Assembly (NCBI GenBank): GCA_030268105.1
Contig: BSDZ01000079.1
Coordinates: 4,183,501-4,247,500, forward strand
Direction of reading: 5' to 3'
From: Volvox africanus
Lineage: Eukaryota > Chlorophyta > Chlorophyceae > Chlamydomonadales > Volvocaceae
DNA length: 64,000 bases
The position numbers and the translations under genes were made by a program. Under the pieces are notes generated by a model. That model was not told the DNA's origin and searched no databases. It saw nothing but the letters and a program-made list of their open reading frames with translations. Position 1 is the stretch's first letter, and every line of letters starts with the position of its first letter. Positions 1 to 19,178 of this stretch are shown piece by piece.

Positions 1-3000
1 ACATAACACTGCACTATCATACTCATGACGTAAAGGAATTGCACGTGTCTAAAGGACGGCACTGTGTCGTGACATCTATTTTGGCTGTCGGTTGCAGTGC
101 CGTACACATTCGCCTGCGGTACGGCAAGGGGGGTGGAGAGGGGGAAGGGGAAAACCCAAGTGCGCCTCTTCACTGACACACGTGGACATGCACCTCCTTG
201 GACAGCGCCTCAAGCGCCGTGCGCCTGCCGCCTACATCTGCCTGAGGAAGCGAGTGAACGACGTAAAGAACACAGTTCATTCATGTACTTGCGGACAACA
301 GCAGTGTGACCGTACGGTAGCGATCGTACAGGATTCATACAGCCTCACAAAATCGTACATGAGTGCATTTCATAAACACACACAGCCCATGCAGGACGAA
401 TCGTCGTCCAGCGAGAACTCCCCGCCTGAATGGACCAGACATCATCATCAGACGTACGACACACCTGGAGGGCCTCCCGGCGATCCCGCTGCTCGTCCAA
501 CTGGGCTGTCAGGGAGGCCACGTCGTACGTCTGCCTAGCGTACGACAGTCGCTGCTGCACCTGCGGTACAGCATCACGGACGAACAGGGAACATTCCGTA
601 GAACCTAACAGCGTGCATAAATACCGGGACCCCAACGATCCTAACGATTCCAACGACCTTGTTGTAGTGAAATCCTTCGTTCCTTTCGCACCCCAGTTCC
701 AGTCCATGGCGCCACCTCCGTAACCTGCTGTATCCGTGTCTGTGTTCTTTCTCTCTCTTTTTCTCTTTTTCTCTCTCAACACACACAACCCTAGGACAGG
801 CAAACGGCCCCGACAGACTGACCCATTAAACGTTTCTACGGCTTACGCTACATATACATATACATATACATTTACATTTACATTTATACATATACACTTG
901 ATCCCAGCCACACTATGGCTGGGATCAAGTGGGACCACAACATCCCATCCTAGCCATAGTTGGCACGCAAATGCGGTGTGCAGTTCCGGCCATGGAGCAG
1001 CAAGAACAGAGCAGGGGCTTTAAGACAGGAGGTTTGAGGAGGAGGTTCTGTGGGAGGAAAGGGGGAGAGTGAGGGAGGTAGAGTCAAGGAGAGGGCGGTC
1101 TAGTTCTTGAGGAGGGGAAGGGAGAGGGTGGAGGGTTTCGTGGCTAGAGGTTCCTGTGTCCAGGCTTCGGGTCCTTAGGGTTTTAGGGGGGGGTCAGCGA
1201 GAGAGGTCTTTTTGTGCAGTTCAGGTGTCTGCGGGGCCAGCTTTGGGTGGGGCCGGAAGGCTTTCTAGGGGGGCGCCAGTTTGGCTTGTCATCCCCCCCT
1301 CCGCCTCTTGTTGGGTTCTTCCGGCTTGGCTGTGTAAGGGTGTGCTTTCCTGCTGGTGTTTCTCCTCTGAGGGGATCTGTGTGTGTCTGTCAGGCTCCTG
1401 TCAGGTCAGTTTCGGGTTAGAGGAGAGGTTTCCCCGTCCTTTGAGCAGCTAGGTGTTCCCCGTTTTCTGTTGGGCCTTTCTGTGTTTTCTTGGGGGCCCT
1501 GAGTGCCCTGTAAGTGGCCAGGCGAGAGCCTCTGATGTTTTTGTTAGCCCGAGTGAGAGGGGGAGCACGTGGCAGGACAGACAGACAAAGCCACGTGTTC
1601 CTCCCCTGCGCTGTGGCTCGGTCCGGTCAGGGCGAGTCGCCCACAGTGCTCGTCTTTGAAGGGCGAGTCGCCCACAGTGTAACACCCATACATATACACG
1701 TATACATATACATATATACATATACATGTAATAGATTTACAGCGCAATCGACCCATAAATAAACAGCAAACAATACATCTTCCTTCCAACCCCCGCAACC
1801 TCTCGAGGGGCAATCATCCTCAAGGGGATCAAGGACTTGGCCTCCCTCATCTCCATGACCTCCCTGACAGACCAGCACCAATTTATTACCTTTGCCAGCG
1901 CCGCTTCCAGCTGTAGCACTGGTTCCACCATCTCCTGACGCCGCTCCGAAACCAAGGCATCGAAGGCGGCGCATTGGCGCTCCTCCACCTCCGCAATCGC
2001 CGCTAGCTGCTCCCGCCGCGACTCCAGGGAACGCTTAGTCGCGGTGAGGCTGGATGGGGGATGACCATGACGAAGGAGGCCACGTGTACACGGGATAACA
2101 TGACACTTGGTCCCCACATCGATTGATCCCACCACAAATATGTCATCGCATTGTATCTTATCGTACAGATTCCCTAAAATATGCGTCACAGTGCACACAT
2201 GCAAACAAAATGCGTGGGGGGAATGGCAACCAACTCATCTGTTGCTGCGAGGAGCGCGAGGAGCGGTTGTAGGCCGCTGATGAACACCGACCCACCGACC
2301 CACCGAGCGACCATCATGCAGCTACACGGACATCAGCGTCTTCACTCTTCTGCTGCTGATAGTGCGTCGATCAGACCCCTTAACTTGTTTGACCGCTGCA
2401 GGCTGTCCGACTTACACACACACACATATATATTACTATTATTATGGTTACTCCACCCTTGCGGGCTGGCGTGTATTATGGGGATCTCCGGGATTTTAAC
2501 CGAGTGGGCACGCGTACCTCAGAGTCTTCATCTGAGGCCGCTAGAGATCACCTGTTGTTTGGTTACGCAGAGTTTCCTTGCTCTCTACGGCCCCTATCCA
2601 TCTGCCAGCCCCTTCGGATCTACTGGCATATAGGTGGTTGTCAAACCACCCCGCACCATCAGCCCAGATATGGGCCTCAGATGTGCAAATCACGGGCTTT
2701 GCATTTAACCCTCTCTCCGCCGAGGGCGGACTCGGACCCAACTCCATAGAATCGGGCTCTCCAAGCTGCATTCCCCTGCGCCATGTTTGCCCCGATCCAG
2801 ATTCGAACTGGCGATTATTGTGGTCGCATTCTCGGATCCTTAGGGAATGGCCTCGAGAGGCGGATACATTCATGTTTATATATATATATATATAATATTT
2901 TATGTGTTACACACACATACACACATACACACACATATATATACATATATTATATATTATGTATTATGTGTTACACACATACACACATACACACATACAC

Positions 3001-6000
3001 ACACATATATATATACATATATTATATATTATGTATTATGTGTTACACACACACATACACATATAACCCCTGCGCTGTATTTCGGCCCGGTCAGGGGCCC
3101 CGGCACTTTTCCTTTCAGGCAAGCCGCCCACAGTGTGACACCAAAAGAGTATACTTATCACGCGCGCAGCATGTACCGCATGCCCGCTTGCCGTACATAT
3201 CATCATGAAGCAAGGAAGCCAGGCGCGCACAAGCAGGCCCCCGCAGCCTCGAAGGAATGTCGTGCGACTCCTGAATGCGATGCTTCCGTCTCTTCCCGAT
3301 GCACAGACATGCATATCCCGTACAAGCACATACACACACTCTTCGTCCATTCCCCCCTCCCATTTGTTATGCTTGGGAACACCGTCTCTTCCCGCCCCTG
3401 GGTAGTCAAGCTGCCACGCCCATGCACGGTTACCGCCACAGCCCAACCAACCTTAGCAGCTTGTCGCAGCGATCAGCCTGGGTCTGCAGCTGCTCCATCT
3501 CCTGTAGATGCCGCAGTATAGCGTGCTGGGAGTGAGCCAGTCGTTCTCGAGCTCTAAGCTCCCGCTGCTCGACTCGAGACTGCTCAGCAAAAAGACAACA
3601 GAGCGCATATGGTTGAATCGGCGGCGCATGGTGGTCAGCGCATCAAACTTGCGAGTCGGTAGGCTTTATTCGTATCATCACACGTTAACGCGTTAAATTG
3701 TGACATCGCCGGAAAAACAGACAGAGGTTTTGTTGTCGTCGCGATGCAGCTTCAAGTTAAAAAGAAATTTTTTAGTTGATTTTTATATTGGCGAGATACA
3801 ATGGATATGTCGGTTAGCAGCTCACACCTGCTCAGCTTTGCGTTCGTTGAGTTGATCCTGGAGCGCCTGACGACGCGCTGCCTGAGCATCAACCTCTTGC
3901 TGCCTGCTTCGCAAGAGAGCCTGTCGAGAGACGCGTGACAAACATACAGAACGACATTGATTGGACGAAGGAGCAGAAAATGGGCGGAAACGTGCCCTAG
4001 AGGCTTATTCATGTTTCCCGCGCTTTTACATCGCATACATGCATGAGCTTCACACCGACCTCGGTCTCGCGAATACGCAGCGACCAGACCAGCAATGATG
4101 AATCCATCGATCCAGCCGAATAGGGTGAGGTCAAATTGCTTTCGAAGGACCGAGCGCTGCTGTCGGTTATTGGTAGGTTCTTGGTAGGCAGGATAAACTC
4201 CAATCTCATGTACAATAAAGCGCAACTCGCGTTCAATCATCTAAGATTCAACGAAACTATATGGCCACAAAAAACCCCTCAGGGAAAGCAATACTGAAAA
4301 ACATAGTCTGCAAGAGATGCCGGGCTTTAGCTTGTTCGTACATGCATGGGACATGCATGATCGATGTACGGCGAACATTTTCCTTCCCGTTAGACGTCTT
4401 ACATACTTGTCGCCTGCTGAGTTCATGGTTGCTATGTAAAATAACGAAAGAAATTTTCATTTTCATTTAACACTTGCATCTCCTATGGGTTGGCGCTGCT
4501 GCCGGGCCACTGTAAGCTGTAGTTAGTGAACCGCCGCCGCCGTCAGGCAGATCGCGCCGCCGACCACGGGGCTGTCGCCCTCGAGCGCGACCTGACTCTT
4601 TATCCCCTCTTGCTTATCCTCCCTTTCTTCGATATCCAATTCAGGTAACGATGCCGGTAATGAATAGCAGAGGAAAAGGTGGAGGAGGAGGAGGAGTCAG
4701 GTCGCGCTGGAGGGCGACAGCGCCGTGGTCGGCGGCGCGATCTGCCTGACCATCGCGACTGCGGGATATACTTGCAGTGGGACGAAACATGGATTTGTTG
4801 TTGTTGAGGTTTAAGCCATAAATGTGGGTCTGGTATAGGACGCGATGAAGCAGGCTGAAGCTGGCTGGCGTGGAAATCAACTATCGGGACCCGCCGGATG
4901 GACCCCTGTGGATGGTCTTGTGAACTCAGCAGACATACCTGCATTGCAGCGTATGAAAGTCAGTATTCCAAGAATCCAGTATCGATAACATAAAGAATCT
5001 TTATTCTTCGCATAGAGTATCTTTTCAAAACCAGGACATATATATAGCAATTCATGGTGTCGGTAGAGGTATAACAAACTTTAAAGTAGTATATAAACTC
5101 AAATTTGTGCATAATAATTCACAGATTATCATCCTCTTCAGGAAGCATGTCTGGAAGACGCTGGCCCTTACCGAACTGCGCCGGACGTGGTCTGACGGTT
5201 TTTAAACTACGTGCGAGATGTGAGGGATCAAACCCGCCCCGCCATCGCAATTACGCGCCTTGGAAACAAGCTACTTATGTATACGAAGCCTACAATGAGG
5301 AATAACCTTAGGTTAGCGAGGAATTCTTCAGTACGACGGAAATCAGTGGTGGTGCAATTTCCAATCGCTGTGACAATTTGAATAAGTCCTTAAAAAATCT
5401 TCCTGCGTGCAAAGCCTGACTGTAGTTAACGTTTCATATTTGTAATATCGTTTATTATTATTTGTTTTTAAATGCGTTGAGCCTCACCAAGCTGCCCAGC
5501 GAGCGTTAACAGTAAGCGAGCGTTCCGCATCTATCGTGGCATTCCATTCACCGCGAACGCGAGGCGGGAACCCACGGGCGAATATATTCTTAGTCATGCG
5601 ACTTATTGATTTGACCATGTAACTTTCGGTAACGGTTTGTGTTGTTACAGGGTTTACATGACTTAACTTCGACCTCTGCGTACACAGTGGCCTTGTGGGC
5701 GGTGAAATGAAAAAGCAAAACGCTAGTTACCAAAGTCAGGTGGGAGCCCCAGCAAGGCGGGTGATCCTTCGTTATAGAGCCACGGCAGAGTGCAACACGC
5801 ACGTATCGGCGACCAGTCAGAACCACCGCCATGTAGAGATCCATCAGGTCAAATCCACATCCTGCTGTACGGATCGATTGATGGATCTTCCGTGGATCTG
5901 AAAAGGTAGACCACCAGAAACGGATTCCCCCATCGACATACACGACTGACAACCGCCGCGGTTATGACCTACCTACCCTTCCGTTGCAAAATTTGATAGA

Positions 6001-7068
6001 TGCAAAAGAATGGATGAATGCACAAGTCGGTGACTGCGGTGAACATCCGAGATATTGGTAGGAGGGGAAAAACAGTGCCCTACAAATATGGACCGCACAA
6101 AATGCGGAGAAGGGACTAATAAACGTAGCCCGCAAAAGCAGCAGCAGCAGCAGCGGCAGTAGCAGAGAAGACTGCGTGCAGTATTGTGATAGAAAGCAAA
6201 AACAACGGGCGGCGGTTGTCTGTAGCGTTGTAGTCCTGTCCAATCAATAGCACGTTGTTCTTCCATTGGTAGCGTACCAGGCAGGGGCCGTGCCTCTGAT
6301 TGCCGCTGACATTCAAATAGATCAGAAGTGAAAGTATCTGCTTTGCAAATTTGTGTATGCAATGTCGGTACGGCACTACTACAGCCGCTGCCGTACACAT
6401 AACACGAAAGTACTATGCTTGTCCAGCAAAAGCACAAACGCAATTCGCCCATTATTCATTTATAAATTGTAAGTGCTTCGATTGTCAGAGCGCGCCACTG
6501 GTGGCTGCGGCGGCCATCCTTAGTAATGCCACTTCACCAGACGTCAATAGTGGTAATCCCTGGTACCCAGCGAGCAGCAATCAACCCTCCGTTCACCTGT
6601 ACGACCTGTACGACCAGTACGACTGAAAATAGGGTTTTAAGAGAATCCATGCACATGCGTGATAAGACAACATCAACACGACGATCCGCGACAATCCCAT
6701 CCAGGCCAGCCACGCCGTCCGCCGATGCCGCCAAGTAAGCAACGTACAAGGAATAAATAATGCGCTCTACCATGCTAGTTAGGCTGACGTGTGGTAATAT
6801 CGTACATCGCCTCGCGTACATACTGTTATCTTTCATTAAGCACTCCCTCACAATCAGCTCAGGTTCTCATATCGATACATGTATGCATGCCGAAGCACAT
6901 ATATACAGCTGGCCATAAAATACCATACATGCATACACGTACCAACGGCTCTCGCTACCGGTGGAGGCTATCTAGGCTGTGCCCGTTGCGCACCAAAACA
7001 TGGCGGCGGACTGAGGCCCTTCATAACACCGCCCGCCTATCTTCCGTCTCTCAGCAGCCATCACATGA

Positions 7069-7099
<31 letters not shown>

Positions 7100-10000
7100 C
7101 CTTCCTGGCAGCGCCCCTTCGTCAAAATTTGGGTACGAAGCCGCAATAGAGCTCTTGCGCGAGCAAACACATACACACACATCACACCTTTCTATCGCTG
7201 TCCCGCCAGATATCTCCCGTATCTCCGTACGCGTACATCTAAGCAGGGCTAATGCACGCGTGCACTTCAGGAACTAGAAGTAGCGGAGCCATAGAAGCAT
7301 CACGGGATTGGCAGTTTGGTTAACGCAGTATTCACATTTTGTTGATTCTTTGTTTATGAGTACCCACCAGCAAGCAAGCAGCTCGTGATGAATATGGATT
7401 TATCTGCCGGCGTGGAATAAGTCAGCACGCGCTAGCTGCCGCAGCATGTATGAATGTTGGGTAAGACGCTCAGCAAACCCTCCCGACCCACAACCGAAGG
7501 CCGCCGCGTGGCCTTGGCAGCAAAGTAGTGGATTTTAAAACCCTCATATTATTTCTCGGGCCCACGCCATTAAAACCATTTTATGAATTTCCACAGGTAT
7601 TGCGCACGATAGTTAAGGGTTTTACCGTGCCGGTTGGGCGAACACGTATGTACATCGCCTACATTTGCCGCGCGTGTTTGACCGTGCCGTACGCGAAAGC
7701 ACGCATGCATCAACAAACATATACACACATATACACACACACATATACATACGTACATACGTACATGCAACCAGAACGATCAATCAACCCGTGATGCGCG
7801 CAACCGCACATGGGACGGTGATCACTGTAGGTAGATACTTCCCCCCAACCAAACGTGTGAACCACCGCCACCACCGCCATACACCCAGTTGCTTGTTCAT
7901 ACGCTTTTGGGAACCCCGCCAAACATGAATAATGACATGTCCCAAACTTACTCTTGAGTATAAATTTCACGACACCCGATTAAGTCCGTGTACGTACTGG
8001 GGCCCGCTCTTGATTCGACGCAAGTTGACCTACGAACCGACGAACCGACTAACTGACTAACCGACAGATTTGGGTCAATCTGAGTCGCGCCGGTGCATGA
8101 TTGGATTCCGCATAGCAAGCTTTGCACGTGCGTGTGCAGGTGGGGGCACGTGTGCAGGTGGCGTGCCAAAAAGCGCGGTCGTCTCACGCAGGGGCCCCTT
8201 TCGACGTCCAACGGACGACGTGACGTTCATTCGCAGGTACGACAGGACGCAGCCGCCAGCGCAACACGTGTACGGTTTATGAACCCTGCACTATGCTCGA
8301 CACGCCTGCAGCAGGTCTTAGCTAATTACCTGCTTACCCTGAGAAGTACGCACGGTGAGTGGGGGTGTGAGTGAGTGCGTGTGTTGCGCCGCCGGCCGCC
8401 AGCAGCGCGCGCTTCATCGGCACCAGGGATCGGATAATGCTCCAGATAAAGCTGACAGCTCCGGATGGACTGACCACGTAAGCCATAAAGACTTCCCATC
8501 AACATACACCCAGCCAGGCCTTCCGCGCTAAAGGCCTCTCCCTCCTGCTCTCGATGAATCAATGTTCTAATACCCAGCGCTGATTGAAAGACCAAAGACC
8601 GTGCGTCGGCCTGTCCTAGCAACCGCAAGTGGGTATGTAGTAGTTAGGATGGATGCACCAACCCGCGTCTTCAAAAGACTACAAAAGACTGAAGACCGAC
8701 AAGTTAGCTACCCGAGTCACACATGCACGCACGTACATCAATACACAAAAAGACTAGTCCAAATAGCAACGGCTCGCTCACGTGAGGGCATTCGGGCATC
8801 ATTAACCGACAAACGAACATAACACAACATAACACAACAGAAAATGATACGACAAACCATCCATTCAGATAAACACGTTTCCGCCGTTTGGCGAGAAACA
8901 AGTTTCGTAAAGCGATTGGCGTGGAAACACTGTCTTAAGCGCGGCGTTCATCATGATAATTTCCCGGTGACGGAGAGTTCACATTGCCCCATTCACACCA
9001 CCATCAGGGTCCGAAGCCCGGGGAAATATCAGCAAGACGGAGCACTCGCGACAGCTGTGGAGCTTTTCGATGAGCGCGAGGTAGACACACATACGTACGC
9101 ACACGTACAGCTAAGTAAAGGTTTTCGCGCGCGCGCATGGTCGGCTGGCTGGATTGAACTCCACCCATCATTCCACCACTTTCACGAGCCTTCCACCGGG
9201 CTCACCGACACGCACTCCCCGCAGTCCCAGCTCATGACGAAACGCCTGCACTCCCTCTTCCCTATCAGCGAACACTCTGAGAGCAACCGACAGCTTATCG
9301 ACCATAAACCGGCCGCCGTTCACCAAAGTTACCTGCGGGTCCTCATCGGGACCTTCGCTGTTGGGCCGCGTGTCGCTGATGTCGATGTCCAAATCGCTGG
9401 ATGTCAGCAGTGTCCGGCTGCTGCTGGTGTAGCGGGCGGAGAGCACGCCACGAAGCGACCGAAAGGAGGATGAGGCGGAGGACTTAATGGAGGAGAGAGA
9501 CTGAAGCGCGAATGCCGTTGTGGAGGGCGGACACGGGGAAGCGGAACCGATGCTGCCTCGTCGCTTCGGCAGTGATCCAGCATGTTGGATGGTGCACGCA
9601 CCGCTGCTATCGTCGCCCTCCGCAACGCAGCTGGGCATCCACGCCGTAATGAGCTTGCCGTGGATGCCACTGCTATGGACACAGTCACTGCCGCTGCCGC
9701 TGCGACTGGCGCGGCCACAGATGCTGCCGCTTCGTGTGCGGATCAGGCCTGTCGGTGTGAAGGGTTTCGGAATGTTGCCGCCGCTGCTTATGCTGCAGCC
9801 GCTGTTATTGCTGACTCGGCCGCGTAGGGGCTGATGGCCAAAGGTGTGCTCCTCATCGTCCTCGCCGTCTTCCTCGTGTAAGCATCGGAGCCCACCTTCG
9901 ATTTCGAAGTATAAGCGCTGACCCAGGGCCATTACGGCGTCGGCCTACGGTGGGGTATTTCAGGGATTGGGCAGGAAAGGTGAATCGCAACAATAACAGG

Positions 10001-10812
10001 GAATGAACGACTAACGATGCGACGCGCGCTTTACAAATCATTAAACGCACCTTATGGATAGGAGGGATACGGCCTTTTGCATGTAACCGTATTACTTGCA
10101 TCTGAAACAACTGGAAAAAAGCAAAAGCCGAATCTTCTACGGGAGCCTTTCATCCACGAAGTCGAGACATGTCTGCGCCCGAGCGAGTCGCAGGTACAGT
10201 TCGCACGGACGCTGGCAGCTAAGAGGGAATAAATACTAGAAAGGAATTTTGGTTCATTTCTCTTCATCTTTCCTGAATCCCGAACACGCACCGCTTGCGA
10301 AAGGACCGCCGGGAAGTGCGCCACAATAACATTAGAGCCCCGAGGTACCAGCGCAATGGGAATACTGCGTAAAAGGAAGGAACTTGTTACAATACCTGTA
10401 TTTGCAAAGACTTTGCCACCGTAAGAAGTTTCAGGTAGGGATAATTGCAATGACAAACTTGAAACGACATTTGGCCGTGTTCGGCACCAGCAATGCTAGC
10501 TCTAACATAAATAATAAAAGATTCCATGCATACTTACTGATCCATGCCTAAGAAGGACCTCCGCAGGAAGCGATAGCATTCCAGGCCGTTTACAGCCGCT
10601 GTCTCCAATGCCGCATCAAATTCAGCGCGAGGATATAGTTCTCGTTGAACTCTGACTCCTTTTATGTGGACAACCTGAGAGAACGCTTCTGACCGTGGTA
10701 AGCCATCAGTCGGAAGCCCCAAAGGAAACGCGCCTCGGTGAATTTCGGCAGCAGCGCAGGCTTGAGAATAACGACTCGAGCTTGATTCAAACATAACAGC
10801 GTAAGTAGCCAT
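1..10812 (-). CDS. Coiled-coil protein gene, 3' end beyond left edge
   Basis: Not recognised. The ATG is at 10812 and the first exon is 10538-10812, ending at a GTAAGT donor. It joins in phase to 10396-10495. Coding-looking stretches follow at about 10,280-10,360, 10,140-10,220 and 10,050-10,106, but their junctions are unresolved. A large Ser-rich exon at 9206-9944 joins in phase to one starting at 8615. An isolated good exon lies at 5731-5864. The 3' part is well resolved: 4060-4159, 3828-3920, 3452-3579, 1890-2049, 465-560 and 194-241 keep frame through every junction and run off the window. These exons encode Gln/Arg/Glu/Ala-rich heptad-like helices (for example RQALQDQLNERKAEQ and LQEMEQLQTQADRCDKLL), so a rod-like coiled coil is inferred. 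Exons between 8.3 and 4.2 kb are uncertain, and two genes rather than one is possible. Confidence 0.55.
894..932. repeat. Perfect 14-bp stem hairpin
   Basis: Positions 897-910 and 916-929 are exact reverse complements, separated by a 5-base loop (911-915). It lies in an intron of the coiled-coil gene, beside a (TATACA)-type microsatellite. A half-site with similar sequence follows at about 943-960. Confidence 0.8.
1570..3140. repeat. Diverged repeat pair with GCCCACAGTG core
   Basis: A segment at about 1,597-1,690 and another at about 3,066-3,142 share the order CCCCTGCGCTGT, a GGTCAGGG stretch, and then GCCCACAGTGTRACACC. In the left copy the block AGGGCGAGTCGCCCACAGTG occurs twice, about 30 bases apart. 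Both lie in introns of the coiled-coil gene next to TA/CA microsatellites. The pair looks like two pieces of an old dispersed element; its class is unknown. Confidence 0.5.
2872..3066. repeat. TA / CACATA microsatellite block
   Basis: Alternating (TA)n and (ACACAT)n tracts contain two near-identical copies of a TATATTATGTATTATGTGTTACAC unit (in part), which suggests tandem growth of a composite satellite. Intronic. Confidence 0.8.
4542..4750. repeat. 57-bp inverted repeat, 95-base loop
   Basis: Arms 4542-4598 and 4694-4750 are reverse complements at 55 of 57 positions. Read on the minus strand, the right arm gives the in-frame peptide QADRAADHGAVALQRDL after a CAG that could be a splice acceptor. 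The left arm gives almost the same peptide on the plus strand. It may be an inverted exon fragment inside the coiled-coil gene. Transcribed, it would fold into a long hairpin of the kind that feeds small-RNA pathways in volvocine algae; that role is inference. Confidence 0.8.
7069..7101. repeat. (TG)n microsatellite
   Basis: An uninterrupted TG dinucleotide tract in an unassigned intronic stretch of the coiled-coil gene. Confidence 0.85.
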
Positions 10813-13458
10813 AGTGCGGAATGACCCCCGTTATGGACTGTTACGTTATTGTTCTGTACGTCGAATCAAGGAATTAAACCTTCAAGATTGCATGTTGATA
10901 TGGAAAATAAACAATAACAATTAGAGCTGTAATTATTGTGAGGAGGAAGAGATAATGAAAGGTGCTGAGATATGCCGTACAAGCTGGGCTAGGGTAGAAG
11001 GCGCTTTGCGACGTGCGGGTGGATGCGCCCAAGGCCAAGTTCCTTCGCATTTACAGTATTCTCATAAAGTAAACATGATATCTTATACCGCTTCAGATTT
11101 CATGGACAACAACGACAGACTTGATGGAACCCAGCCGGTAGACCTGCTTAAGTCGTCGAAAAGGGTCAAAAGGTACCGCCGCCAAAAGGTAGAGGCACCA
11201 CCAACCATTTCAGCGCATCAAAATGGAGATCAATAAATATACATGACTGCAATTATGCAGTTCACATGTATGCGAGTACGCTCCCCAGTCGTGGCTGGAC
11301 GTTGCAAACAAAAAGGCAAGAACCCTAGCTGTACCAAGCCATAGGTCACTTGGCTTCAGATATCCTATGGTTTGCTTTATTAATGAGTCAAGACGTCAAT
11401 AAGTTCAGTTGATGGACTTTCAGATAGCTGAACGGGCTAATGAAACGGCATGAAGCGTTCATCCCTCGCTTGCGTCATCACGGTGCGAGCTCAATGCACC
11501 AAATGAAGATGAGCGGCCAAATTGATTCGCCATCCAAGAAAGCTTAACTTTCCATTTTGTCTCGACTAGGTTTGCGTTTATGTTAGTTGAGACGTCATGC
11601 AGGTCGTGCCCCCTCGCGACTACTGTACTGCATGCGTTTTTTTGCTGGTCTCGCCAACGAAACTTTCATAACCCCGAGCGGGCAGCCCATTCATTTCCTG
11701 TTAACGATCCACAATCGAACGGTGAAGGTCTGTCTCTCCCTGAGCTCCCGCCTCACCTCCTCGCCTTATTACCTACCTCACGTGTAAGTCCACTAACCGG
11801 AAGGGTATCAACAAGCCTACCTCATATGCGGTTAACCACCTGTACACTGTGGAAATCGTTTTAGTTATATCTAAATATCCCAAATGGGGGCCCATATCGG
11901 GCACGATAAATATCATGATCTTGGATCTGGATGCGGGTAAGGGTGGTGGTCTGGATGTCTAGATGTGTGAGTGGGGCCGTATCTAGATGCGGTGAGAGGG
12001 GAGCGGCCAAAAGGTCTACCAGCGGCTGGGAAAGTATCTGAAAATGCTGCTGCACGCTAGATGCTGTCCAGGTAGCTCTCCCTTCCAGGTGCGAGATGTG
12101 GCCGGTTTGTGAAACCCTCCTTCGCATCATGCCGAGGGGTGACCCCTGATCCTTGACCCCTGACCGTGCCTGGAATGTGCTATGCGGCAGGTGGGGTACG
12201 GGACTGTGGGCAGCACAGCTGATGCAATCCGCATCGAGGAATAGAGTCGGATTACGGATTACCAAAAAACTACTTTTTACTGTTTTGGGGTTGGGGTCGG
12301 GGTCGGGTCGGGGTCGGGTCGGGGTGTAACTTTTTACTATATCAAGGTAATATCGACCCCTTGACGACCTCGTCGCCGCCTCCCACCTGACATCAGGTAC
12401 GCGAGCACCAGGCAGACACATCCTCATATGAAGCTGACATGACGTTACATGACGTGAAAGCTGCACATGCTTAATTAGAGGCTTCATTGGATTGTACCTC
12501 GTGCCGATACCGCATACCGATTTTCCGCATACGGAGATCCTCGTGCTGAGGGAGGGACTTATATCCCCATAAGGCCTTCCTTGGGGGCTCAACCGGTCCC
12601 TCACGTGTGCTCTAGCCCCACCTCGGTGCTCAGTCAGACCGCCTCTCGGTGCCGTAAGTTTTAGAGCTCTCACTCTGTCTCTCTGTCTCTCTCTCTCTGT
12701 CTCTCTCTCTCTGTCTCTCTCTCTCTCCCCACAAACCGCATCTATGCAGCGCCTAATGGAACCAGCTGGGGATGGCAGCATCACAAGTCCGAGTGGCAAG
12801 ATTGCGAAGTAGTAGCAGCTGTACACGCAGCCACATCCGGTTCTCGCAGCACTGGGGTTGGGCCGTACGGGAAGACCCCCCTGCGCCTGTACTGCTCGTC
12901 TAGGCCCTGGATGAAGGAAGGTTGAGTCGTACCGCAACAAAATAGGAAATGGCGTTGGTGACGATTTCAACCGAAGGAGTGACTGGTAAGGAGGTGTACG
13001 AATGACGTCATGCTGGACCCTAGCAGGCGCCGTACACACGCCGTACAGATTTTAAGGAAACCAACTGCATCCATGGATCAGGCTATGCAAAGTGGACACT
13101 TGTTTGATGGTTGAACCATCAATCGCCGGCAGTGTCTCAGCTTTGGCTCAATCCCCGTCAGGATCAAATGACTCGACCAAATGTTCGTTGATAGTGCGAT
13201 TTGATTCTAGCGACGGACTTTTCATTTCTTTTTGTCTGAAGGATTCGGATTTGGAAGTTTCGGAATGGAAAGTTTCCGGAAGGCGAGCCATGAAATCCTC
13301 GATAATGGTGCTCTCTACATTTGGTGCCCTATAATTCTCGGGACACCGCCAGCCGGGTTGGGATGTAAATTTAGTTCATTAAGTAAGAGGGAGGAGATTA
13401 CTAATTGCCGTATATCATTATAAGACATTATATGGCTCGTAGAAATTATAAGGCTAGT
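10813..13458. other. Intergenic region, no convincing gene
   Basis: This lies between the start of the coiled-coil gene (minus) and the stop of dihydropyrimidinase (minus). It holds a 93-codon ATG-initiated plus-strand frame at 10955-11236 with no recognisable motif and weak coding character, a G-rich (GGGTCG) tandem at about 12,290-12,330, and a CT-rich microsatellite at about 12,665-12,728. A 392-codon minus-strand frame (11861-13039) is rejected as non-coding. The coiled-coil gene promoter should lie just above 10812. Confidence 0.5.
12290..12328. repeat. GGGTCGGGGTCG short tandem
   Basis: A five-to-six-base G-rich tandem (GGGTC / GGGGTC alternation), bounded by two copies of TAACTTTTTACT-like sequence. 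It lies in the intergenic region. Confidence 0.7.

Positions 13459-19178
<5,720 letters not shown>

Noticed and set aside
2780..2870. tRNA-like T-arm (minus strand CCAGTTCGAATCTGG)
   Set aside because: The T-arm and loop look right, but no acceptor stem, D-arm or anticodon arm can be folded around it. At most it is a fragment of a tRNA-derived short element.
10955..11236. 93-codon ATG-initiated plus-strand frame
   Set aside because: No motif, no clear codon bias, and no splice or conservation evidence available. Kept only as a note in the intergenic entry.
11861..13039. 392-codon minus-strand open frame
   Set aside because: No recognisable domain, a repetitive Arg/Glu stretch from a CT microsatellite, no start or splice context, and composition like the surrounding intergenic DNA.
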